Source: Larimichthys crocea
Lineage: Eukaryota; Chordata; Actinopteri; Sciaenidae
DNA length: 64,000 nucleotides
Reading direction: 5' to 3'
Assembly (NCBI RefSeq): GCF_000972845.2
Contig: NC_040028.1
Coordinates: forward strand, 21,467,582-21,531,581
The position numbers and the translations under genes are program-made. A model generated the notes under the pieces. The model had not been told where the DNA came from. It ran no database searches and saw only the letters and a list, made by a program, of their open reading frames with translations. Shown piece after piece: positions 42,959 through 53,598 of this stretch. Position 1 is the first letter of the stretch. Each line of letters opens with the position of its first letter.

Positions 42959-45900
42959 CCACCACAGGTCTTTTAAGGGCTGAAAAAACGTCAGGAGCTC
43001 AGAGGATCTCAGAAGATTTCACATCCTCTGCAGAGATGGTCATGGAAAGAGAAAAAGTTGAAGAAAAACCTAAAATGTATCGTAAGGATGAAGAAGAAAC
43101 TGTGGGCGAACCTGATGAAGTGTCTGAAATAAGTAGTGATATATCTGTTACTGATGGTTTAAAGACAGAGGGTCTAAAAACAAAGGTCACCGCAAAAACT
43201 GAAGAGAAGGTCATGACTAGAAGTGAATCTAAAAGGAAAAAAGTTGTCTCATTTAAGCGTGAACCTAGCAAACAAAAATCTCAAGACAAAGAATTTTCTG
43301 TGCAGATAACTGATTCTCCAGAAACAAACGAAGAGATAAAAGATGCCAAACAAGATACTAAAGAACATAAAGAAAGAAAAGCTGGAAGTCCAGAAATTTC
43401 AGTCAGAACTGTTTCTGATCAAAAACAGGTGATAGAACCAAAACAGGTGACAGAAGGTTTTAGCACACCAGCGCAGATAAGCAGAGATAAACCTAAAATA
43501 TCAGAAAGAAAACCTGAGTTAAAAGACAGTAGGCCTTTAGAAAAAGCCAGTCTCCAGAAGAAATTAAAGCAAACTGACCAAGAACAAAAACCTTTAAATA
43601 CTGAAAATATTGAAACAACTCCAAAGAAACAAGAAACTGATTCTTCAGAGCTTGTTAAATCAATTGAAAAGGTTGAATCTTTGAAAGCAGAAGAAAAGCT
43701 TTGTGCAGGACCCAAAACACCCAAACTCGACATAGATGTAGAACTTGATAACTTTGAATCGAGGGCGGACACAATAAAAGACATGAAACAAGGACAAAGA
43801 AGGAAGGAAAGAAAGGACTCAGTTAAACCTGTGACATTATTAAACAAAGAATCATCACCTGAAAAACTCCCATCCAGCGAGCTTCTCCCTGAGTCCATTT
43901 TGTCTGAAGTAGTTACACTTAAAGGCAAACTTGTCAAAGTCAGTCCAATGGAAGGAACAACTGAAATGAAACCCGACAGAGAGATCGTAGTTACTCCCTC
44001 AGTAGAAGTCAAATGTCCAGAATCATTGTCAGAGAGAGAAACCATAACTGATAGTACCCTACAAAAACCTGAAACCTTATCAAAGGCTAGGACTCTAAAA
44101 GATGTCGCTCAGAAAGTGAGACAGCAGACAGTTGTCGAAGATGAGGATCTATTCAAGACAACAATTGTTAAAGATAAACATGTTAAAATTCATCCAAAAG
44201 AAAAAGCAAAACCAAGACAAGAGCAAACTGAAAAATCTGGGCAAGATGGAGTACCAAAACAAATACCAGAACAATATTACACAGAATCAGAAGACAGTGG
44301 TAATAATGTTACCTCAATGGAAGGGAAATATTATAAAGTTACACTTACTGAAGAGACAAAACCAGAGCTCAGACAAACTCAAAGAAAGTCCCCAGTTACA
44401 GAGGTAGAGGAGATAAAACAGATAGAGGAAATACTGATACCAGAATGCACTTCCAAAAGACTGGATGAAGATAAGACAGATACAACAGAGCAACAAAAGA
44501 AACCAACAAGAAAGAAACAAGTTGGAAGAAAACCATCTGAAATTGATAAGATAGATAGTGAATCAGTAGCTCCACAAGAACCACAACAGAAATCTCAAGT
44601 TGTTATAGTTGAACAAGACCAGCAAAGGGTCAGCACAGTTAAAGATAAAACTTTCAAAGTTACTCCTCTTAAAGAGCTGAAATCAGAACAGGAACAAATT
44701 GAAAGAAAGGGTTCAGTGACATCCATGATGGAGGAAACATCTAAAAAATTAGAAGAAGTTCCACAGAAACTTGAATTTGTAGCAGTTGATGAGGAAATGA
44801 ATACGCCTGAAGGTATGCCTTCACAGGAATCGATATCCCTGCAGAAGAAAGAACAAAAGTCATCCAAAACTAAAAAGGCTGCAGACAAACAAATTCCGCT
44901 ATCTGTCAAAGTTAAAGATAAAACCAAAAAAGTGACTCCCATTCAGGATGGTGCTCCTGAAAAACATGCAAAAACTGAAGAAATTGTCACAGAGCCTGCA
45001 ACATTTGATGATGAAACTGATACAATAGATAGCGAATCAATCTCTCCACCACAACCACAACAGAAACTGACCAAACCTCAAGAGATTATAGTTGAACAAG
45101 GCAAGTTAAGAGTCAGCACAGTTAAAGATAAAACTTTTAAAGTTACTGCACTGAAAGAAACAAAATCAAAACAGGAAGACATTGAAAGGAAGGTTTCAGT
45201 CATGGAGGAAACTTCTGAAGAACTGGAAGAAGCTCAAGAAAAACTTGAATTTGAAGCAGTTGATGATGAAATTCATGTGTCAGAAGGTATTCCTCCAAAG
45301 GAATTGATATCTCTGCAGAAGAAAGAACAAAAGACAACCAAAACTGAAGAAGCTGCAGACAAGCAAATCCCACCTCCTGTCACAGTTAAAGACAAAACCA
45401 AAAAAGTGACTCCCATTCAGGATGGTGCACTTAAAAAACATGCAAAAACTGAAGAATTTGTCACAGAGCCTGCAACATTTGATGATGAAACTGATACAAT
45501 AGATAGCGAATCAGTATCTCCACAACAACCACAACAGAAACTGACCAAACCTCAAGAGATTATAGTTGAACAAGACAAGTTAAGAGTCAGCACAGTTAAA
45601 GATAAAACTTTTAAAGTTACTCCTCTTAAAGAGTCTAAATCAAAACAGGAACATATTGAAAGGAAGGTTTCAGTCATGGAGGAAACTTCTGAAGAATTGG
45701 AAGAAGCTCAAGAAAAACTTGAAATTGAAGCAGTTGATGAAATTCATGTGTCAGAAAGTATTCCTCCAAAGGAATTGATATCTCTGCAGAAGAAAGAAAA
45801 AACTAAAACTAAAGAAACTGCAGACAAACAAATCTCACCATCTGTCAAAGTTAAAGATAAAACTAAAAAAGTGACTCCCATTAAAGATGGTACTCCGGAC

Positions 45901-48900
45901 AAAGATGGAAAAACTAAAGAATTTGTCACAGAGCCTGCAACATTTGATGAAGAAACTGATACAACAGAGATTGAATCAGTATCTCCACAACAGAAACTGA
46001 CCAAACCTCAAGAGATTATAGTTGAACAAGACAAGTTAAGACTCAGCACAGTTAAAGATAAAACCTTTAAAGTTACTCCTCTTAAAGAGTCTAAATCAAA
46101 ACAGGAACATATTGAAAGGAAGGTTTCAGTTACACCCATGATAGAGGAAACTTCTGAAGAATTGGAAGAAGCTCAAGAAAAACTTGAATTTGAAGCAGTT
46201 GATGATGAAATTCATGTGTCAGAAGGTATTCCTCCAAAGGAATTGATATCTCTGCAGAAGAAAGAACAAAAGACAACCAAAACTGAAGAAGCTGCAGACA
46301 AGCAAATCCCACCTCCTGTCACAGTTAAAGACAAAACCAAAAAAGTGACTCCCATTCAGGATGGTGCACTTAAAAAACATGCAAAAACTGAAGAATTTGT
46401 CACAGAGCCTGCAACATTTGATGATGAAACTGATACAATAGATAGCGAATCAGTATCTCCACAACAACCACAACAGAAACTGACCAAACCTCAAGAGATT
46501 ATAGTTGAACAAGACAAGTTAGGAGTCAGCACAGTTAAAGATAAAACTTTCAAAGTTACTCCTCTTAAAGAGTCTAAATCAAAACAGGAACATATTGAAA
46601 GGAAGGTTTCAGTTACACCCATGATAGAGGAAACTTTTGAAGAATTGGAAGAAGCTCAAGAAAAACTTCAATTTGAAGCAGTTGATGAAATTAATATGCC
46701 TGAAGGTATGCCTTCACAGGAATTGATATCCCTGCAGAAGAAAGAACAAAAGACAACCCAAACTAAAGAAGCTGCAGACAAGCAAATCCCACCTCCTGTC
46801 ACAGTTAAAGACAAAACCAAAAAAGTGACTCCCATTAAAGATGCTACTCCTGAAAAACATGCAAAAACTAAAAAATTTGTCACAGAGCCTGCAACATTTG
46901 ATGATGAAACTGATACAATAGATAGCGAATCAGTCTCTCCACCAGAACTACAACAGAAACTGACCAAACCTCAAGAGATTATAGTTGAACAAGGCAAATT
47001 AAGACTCAGCACAGTTAAAGATAAAACTTTCAAAGTTACTCCTCTTAAAGAGTCTAAATCAAAACAGGAACATATTGAAAGGAAGGTTTCAGTTACACCC
47101 ATGATGGAGGAAACTTTTGAAGAATTGGAAGAAGCTCAAGAAAAACTTGAAATTGAAGCAGTTGATGATGAAATTCATGTGTCAGAAAGTATTCCTCCAA
47201 AGGAATTGATATCCCTGCAGAAGAAAGAAAAAACTAAAACTAAAGAAGCTGCAGACAAACAAATCTCACCATCTGTCAAAGTTAAAGATAAAACTAAAAA
47301 AGTGACTCCTATTCAGGATGGTACTCCTGAAAAACATGCAAAAACTAAAGAAATTGTCACAGAGCCTGCAACATTTGATGATGAAACTGACACAATAGAT
47401 AGCGAATCAGTATCTCCACAACGACCACAACAGAAACTGACCAAACCTCAAGAGATTATAGTTGAACAAGGCAAATTAAGACTCAGCACAGTTAAAGATA
47501 AAACTTTTAAAGTTACTGCACTGAAAGAAACAAAATCAAAACAGGAAGACATTGAAAGGAAGGTTTCAGTGATGAAGGAAACTTCTGAAGAACTGGAAGA
47601 AGGTCAAGAAAAACTTGAATCTAAAGAAGTTGATGAGGAAATTCATGTGTCAGAAAGTATTCCTCCAAAGGAATTGATATCCCTGCAGAAGAAAGAAAAA
47701 ACTAAAACTAAAGAAGCTGCAGACAAACAAATCTCACCTCCTGTCACAGTTAAAGATAAAACCAAAAAAGTGACTCCCATTCAGGATGGTACTCCTGAAA
47801 AACATGCAAAAACTAAAGAAATTGCCACAGAGCCTGCAACATTTGATGATGAAACTGATACAATAGACAGCGAATCAGTATCTCCACAACAACCACAACA
47901 GAAACTGACCAAACCTCAAGAGATTATAGTTGAACAAGACAAGTTAAGACTCAGCACAGTTAAAGATAAAACTTTCAAAGTTACTCCTCTTAAAGAGTCT
48001 AAATCAAAACAGGAACATATTGAAAGGAAGGTTTCAGTTACACCCATGATGGAGGAAACTTCTGAAGAATTGGAAGAAGCTCAAGAAAAACTTCAATTTG
48101 AAGCAGTTGATGATGAAATTCATGTGTCAGAAGGTATTCCTCCAAAGGAATTGATATCTCTGCAGAAGAAAGAACAAAAGACAACCAAAACTGAAGAAGC
48201 TGCAGACAAGCAAATCCCACCTCCTGTCACAGTTAAAGACAAAACCAAAAAAGTGACTCCCATTCAGGATGGTGCACTTAAAAAACATGCAAAAACTAAA
48301 GAATTTGTCACAGAGCCTGCAACATTTGATGATGAAACTGATACAATAGATAGCGAATCAGTATCTCCACAACAGAAACTTACCAAACCTCAAGAGATTA
48401 TAGTTGAACAAGACAAGTTAAGAGTCAGCACAGTTAAAGATAAAACTTTTAAAGTTACTCCTCTTAAAGAGTCTAAATCAAAACAGGAAGACATTGAAAG
48501 AAAGATTTCAGTTACACCCATGATAGAGGAAACTTCTGAAGAAGAAGAATTGAAAGTAGCACCAGAAAAACTTAAATTTGTCGCAGCTGAAGAAACCTCG
48601 AACCAAATGGAGAAATTAATATCTCCACAAGAACAACATAAACTTAACAAATCCCAACTAAAACAGAAAAGTGAATTGACTAAAAGAGGAATAGAAAAGG
48701 GTCAATTTGAAACCATTCATTCAGAGAAAAAAGAAGAGAAGTCAGAAAATATAGCTGATAAGATTCAGTCCAAAGGAGATAGAAAGAATGTCAAACCAGC
48801 TAAATTTGCTCCTCTTGAAGAGAGACAAACAATGCAGGAACAAACTGAAACAAAGGCAGCCATTATACCTGAAATAGATCTAAAACAGAAGAAAGCCGAA

Positions 48901-51493
48901 GAAGACATCCAGTCTGAGACAGTTACAGTTAAAGATGAATATGGTCAGTTTACGTTATTTGAAGAAACAAAACAAGTTAAAAGGGTTACAGCAGCACCTG
49001 TGATGGAGGTTGCAACTGAAAAATCTCAGGTAGTGGAAGATGGAGGTGTTATATCAGATACTCTCAAACATATCACAGTTGAACAAGCCAAGACCAAGGA
49101 AAACATAATTAAAGATATACCAGAGAAAATTGAAGTTGAAAGAAAGGTTTCAGGTGCACCAAAGCCAGAAGTATCACATGAAGACACTTCAGAAAAACTT
49201 GAAATAATGTACAAAACCACCACAGTTCCTCCAGTTGAAGAGATGAAAACGGAATTGACAAAGACAGTAGTTTCTCCTACAACTAAGGTAACAAAAAGAG
49301 ACATACAGAGAGAAAAAGATGTCCTCAAGATGATAGATGAGTCAGAACATATTTCACAAATCAAAGAAGCAACCCAAACAGAAGTAGAGCAGAAGATTGA
49401 AAAAACATCAGAGCTTTTAACTGAAGATATCAAGACAAAGAAATCTAAATCCATAAAAGATAAAAAGACATTGCCCAAAAGTACAAAAACTACCCTTGAA
49501 GAAGTGCAGTCCAGGACAGTTGTAGTAAAAGATATATTCGGTACTGTTACTCCATTTGAAGTCACAGAAACTAAACCAGAACAAATCGAGACAAAGTTTT
49601 CAATGGCACCTGTAATGGAGGTTGCATCTCAAAGATCTCTGATAGTGAAAGATGGAGATGTTAAATCAGATACTCTACAAATGTATGTCACACCTGATGA
49701 GCTAGTAAGAGATATTGCATCAAGAAAAGAGGACATTTATGAGTCAGATGAGATTTCTGTAAAGACAAAAGACACAAAAGACACAGGAGTTGAACAAGTT
49801 CAGTCAAAAGTCGACAGAGTTCAAGATAAAACAGAGAAAATGACTCCTATTGAGGAGAAATTACCTGAAAAACAAGAACAAATTGAAAGAAAGGCATCCG
49901 TTGCATCCAAACCAGAAGTAACAGATCAACACTCTTTGGTGGACACTGAAGAGTTTAAAACAAAACAAAGGCAAACTGAAACAAAGACATTTGTTACTCC
50001 TGTAAAAGAGGTAACAGACACAGAGATTAAAGAAATTCAGTCAAAGAAATCTAAATCCCTAAAAGATAAAGGACAGAGAGTGGACAAAGGTACAAAAACT
50101 TCCCTTGAAGAAGTGCAGTCCAAGACAATAATGTTTAAAGATGAATATGGTACTGTTACTCCTTTTGGAGTAACTGAAACTAAGCAGGAAGAAGTCAAAA
50201 GAACTGTTTCCATTGCACCTGTGATGGAGATTGCATCTGAAAAGCATTTCATAGTTAAAGATGGAGATGTTAAATCAGACACCCTCCAACGATTTATTGT
50301 ACCTGACAAGCTTGTTAAAGACATTACATCAAAGAAAGAGGACATTCGTGAATCCAGGGATGATTCTCTCAGACTTTCACAAGGTTCAGAGACTGCCAAG
50401 GAAAGTGCAGGAATGAGTCAAGTCAGAAGTGAATTTAAAACCGATGATGCAATACAGACAAAACAGAAACAAACTAATCAAGAGGCAGAAAGGACAGCTG
50501 TTGCTCACCAAAAAGCACTGGTAGGAGAACACGCTAAAACAGAGATAGCTCTTAAAGATCATTCACTCAGACATGAGGAAATTAAATATGATAATACATC
50601 TCCAAAGAAACTGGACTTCAAATACCAAGAACAGGCTACAGCTGAAAGCATTCAGTCTAGAACAGACACAGTTAAGGATGTTTTTCTTAGTGTTACTCCA
50701 GAGATAGAAACAAAACAGGAACAAATAGATAGAAAGGCCTCCAGGACACCTGTGATGGATGTTGCATATGAAACACCATTGACTGTGAAACAACAAGATA
50801 ATATATTAGATACTTCACGAAGGTATATGTCCCCTGATGATTTAGTGAAAGACACTACATCAAGAAAAAAGGTGGCCTACGAGTCAGATGACATTTCTTT
50901 AAAGACAGACAAATTCACAACAGACACAACACCAAAAGAGATGTTAATTGAGCAGGACGCTTTGGAAAGACAACTGGGATTGACCAAACCAAAGAAAATT
51001 AAGACAGAAACAACGATAGTGAAAGACAAAATCATCAAAGAGTTTCATGACAAAGAAAAAACAGACATAAAAACTACCGTAGAAGAACAAATCAAAGGAA
51101 AGGACTTAGGCATACCCACAAAAAGAAGTGGGGAAATAGAGATAATTAATGAAGAAATAAAGAGTTATAAACCTACAATTAAAGAGTCAAAAGCTGATAT
51201 TGAATGGCAAGAGCCCACTGCCAGAGAACCCTCAGTAACAGATAAAACCAAGAGAAAGATTATTGAGAAAAAGACGACTATGGACTACAAAACAGCCTCT
51301 CCAGAATACAGGGAAGGTGCAACCAGGAAACCAGAAGTCGAGCCTTTTCTTAAAGTGGATGTCCAGTATGTACCTCCTCACGAAGTTGAAACCATAAGCA
51401 GAAAAAAAGGAGAAGCTCAAGAGCTAGAAACAAGGGTTTTGTCTGTGGAACCAGACGGGAAGCAACTTGTCTCTCCTCAAGAATCTTTCAGAG
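42959..51493 (+). CDS. ttn: Giant PEVK exon, 2,845 codons, tandemly repeated
   Basis: One uninterrupted frame from a CTTAAAAAG acceptor (ATTGLLRAEKTSGAQRI start) to SPQESFR before GTATAG. Three parts. 42959-44550: unique, charged, with scattered degenerate copies of a VKDK-x-x-K-V-x-P motif. 44552-48640: about eight nearly identical repeats of about 157 residues plus a partial one, each with two related halves (STVKDKTFKVTPLKE and VTVKDKTKKVTPIQD). 48640-51493: four longer, diverged repeats (cores VKDIFGTVTPFEVTE and APVMEVAS). Rich in Lys, Glu, Thr, Val; very poor in aromatics; no predicted Ig fold, so probably disordered and elastic. Known human PEVK exons are mostly about 28 residues and the longest human PEVK is about 2,200 residues in all, so this single exon exceeds it. 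Confidence 0.9.
44552..48640 (+). repeat. ~470-bp tandem repeat array in the giant PEVK exon
   Basis: The DSES-V/I-S/A-P landmark recurs at about 44552, 45030, 45504, 45967, 46441, 46921, 47397, 47868 and 48350 (spacing 463-482 bp), then a partial diverged copy. Many stretches of tens of bases are identical between copies. Length differences are whole codons. Confidence 0.93.
48908..50950 (+). repeat. Diverged ~600-bp coding repeat in the giant PEVK exon
   Basis: The QS-x-T-x-x-V/F-KD landmark recurs near 48908, 49505, 50113 and 50648, each followed by TPF or TP, P-V-M-E/D-V/I-A and (most) a DTL-or-DTS...P-D-x-LV-x-D segment. Older than the 157-residue repeats. Confidence 0.7.
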
Positions 51494-52034
51494 GTATAGA
51501 GGGAAAAATGTTACATGTCACCGAGCACAGAGTGTTTTTGATCTGAGCACCAAACATCGTTGTGCACCTCCTTGTAATCATCCTCCTAAGGATTTATTAG
51601 ATCCATACCGCTTTGTCGTCATCATTTCAAGAGGATATCCATATCATACCACCCATTTTGTTTGGGCACAAACTTCTTTGGTCATGGTGAAGAACCGTCA
51701 TGCTGTCGACTCAGACAGTCTCTTTTGGTTTCTTATCACCTGATATCTAAACCACCACAGTTTCTTGTTGTGTGCTGTTTTTTTTTCTCATCCTTTTTCT
51801 AATTCTATATTTGTTGTGTCACTTTTCACTGTATGTGTGTGTTGAGAGAAAATGTTTTGCAGACAAGGTGAGGTGAGGTATTTATGTGGGAATTTATTCC
51901 ATCTTGAAACTCAACTCTTCCGACTTTGTATGTTTTCATCTTTGTTCTCTTTGTGTTATTTGTCTTTGCATGGTTCAGTGCTCACCTCGTCAGTCTTATA
52001 GAGGTTCTGATTGTCATATAATTTCATTTCCAAG
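51494..52034 (+). other. Intron, 541 bp
   Basis: T-rich; begins GTATAGAGGGAAAA, similar to GTACAGAGAGAAAA after the exon at 40980. Confidence 0.5.
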
Positions 52035-52106
52035 TTCCTGTAAAGGAGAAAGAGCCAACACCACAAGTCAAAGAAGCACTGGTAAAGCCAGCTGCTCCTC
52101 CAGAAG
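52035..52106 (+). CDS. ttn: PEVK exon, 24 codons
   Basis: VPVKEKEPTPQVKEALVKPA then APPE; TTCCAAG acceptor. Confidence 0.8.
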
Positions 52107-52333
52107 GTACTCAACTTCTCTTTTTAATGGCTTTTATGTGTGTGTCTGTCTGTGTGATGGTTTTGTACAGGCATTCGTAAAAGAATGTCATTCTTGAGCA
52201 AATATGAATCTTAAATATGAAACTTTATTCTGATCAAACCCAACATATTACCCAAGTTATTAGAAGAGAGTAAAGTACTTTTGAAATAATAGAAAAAATA
52301 GCAATATGAACTGAATATACTTTGTTCTTGAAG

Positions 52334-52447
52334 AGAGCAAACCACAGGCTGCTGTAAAAGTTCAAGAAGCTGCCAAAAAGCCTGAAGTCATTGACAAAAC
52401 CAAAAAGTTGGAGAAGAAAATAACTCCACAGGAAGAAGAAAAGCCAG
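52334..52447 (+). CDS. ttn: PEVK exon, 38 codons
   Basis: Starts ESKPQAAVKVQEAAKKPEVI, ends ITPQEEEKP; CTTGAAG acceptor, GTATCC donor. Confidence 0.82.
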
Positions 52448-52553
52448 GTATCCATCTTAAAAAAATCATACTAACACCTTGTGTCTTTAGAAAGACAGTG
52501 TGTTTTAGTGATACTTTACAGTACTTCAATTCCCTCTTTTTTTATACTTGAAG

Positions 52554-52643
52554 TGACCAAGCCTGTCATGAAGGTTGAAGAACCAACCAAGAAGGTTGCG
52601 GAAGAAGGAAAACCAATTGTGGAAAAGATAACTCCTGAGACAG
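52554..52643 (+). CDS. ttn: PEVK exon, 30 codons
   Basis: Starts VTKPVMKVEEPTKKVAEEGK, ends VEKITPET; ACTTGAAG acceptor. Last exon of the AAG-acceptor run. Confidence 0.82.
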
Positions 52644-53026
52644 GTAGAGGTATCTGAAGGACTGAGAGGGAAACATCAGTTTTTTAGTCTTTTCCATCTT
52701 CTCACGTCTTATTTTATGGAAAATGTTGACTATGTATCGTCAGTCTTATCTGTGTTGGTTCAGTTTCTTGCTGTGGTTTTGTCTTGTTTGTATTTTCATG
52801 TTGTGTGTCATGTTTTTGGTCATTACTTCATTGACCGTGAATCCAACACAAGCATGTTCCAATTGTCTTTGGACACAAGTTAATTTCACTCCGTCATTCA
52901 ACTAAATAATGTGATACTGGACTATCTTGCTTTGTATCCAGACACATTATCAGTTTGTATTAGAATATTTATTATTTGTCTTTGATGGCCATATTAACAT
53001 CTTTCTGAACTATACCTCTATATTAG
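52644..53026 (+). other. Intron, 383 bp
   Basis: T-rich; nothing recognised. Confidence 0.4.
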
Positions 53027-53071
53027 ATGAAACCAAGGGACCCGTCGAAGCACCAGGAGGAGTCAAGAAAG
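53027..53071 (+). CDS. ttn: PEVK exon, 15 codons
   Basis: DETKGPVEAPGGVKK, phase 1-1, ATTAG acceptor, GTAGGA donor. Confidence 0.72.
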
Positions 53072-53598
53072 GTAGGAGCACTGATTACTACTCGCCTTAC
53101 CTCAGTACATACAACACACAGCAACTTGCATGACTTAATCAGCAGCCATAAAGATACACTGAATCTGTCACAGCTCCCAGCTGTTCTAAAAATTAGGTTC
53201 ATAGGTGCATTTTAAAACATCACTTGTAGATATTGGGACATTATTATGAAGTATTGTCAATGGTTAGAGTACACATAGTATTTGTTAACCTGCAGAATTA
53301 TATATATTATATAATATATACACGATATATTAATATTGTGTAGAATTTGCCATTTTTTGTGTCAGGTGTGTCTTGTTGTTCTTTTATGTCTGTTTTGTTT
53401 CTGTTATTGATGTCATGTAATGTAATGTTAAGTAATGTTTTGGGAATTAGTTTTATACCAATATGCATAGAAAGACTTAATATATATTTTCTTTGTATTT
53501 TTATATTTATTTTTCTTTGTGTTCCACATGTTAAGTCCTGTACAAACTGTGTTGTCAATTAAATGTCAATAAGTAATATCAAACCTTTGCTGCCTCAG
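53072..53598 (+). other. Intron, 527 bp
   Basis: AT-rich with an ATATAT run at about 53298-53335; no coding content. Confidence 0.45.

Noticed and set aside
42964..42967. Alternative CACAG acceptor nine bases downstream of the chosen start of the giant exon
   Set aside because: Also in frame, but the AAAAAG site at 42958 aligns the start ATTGLL with ATTSLV of the sister exon. Could be a NAGNAG-like alternative; RNA would decide.
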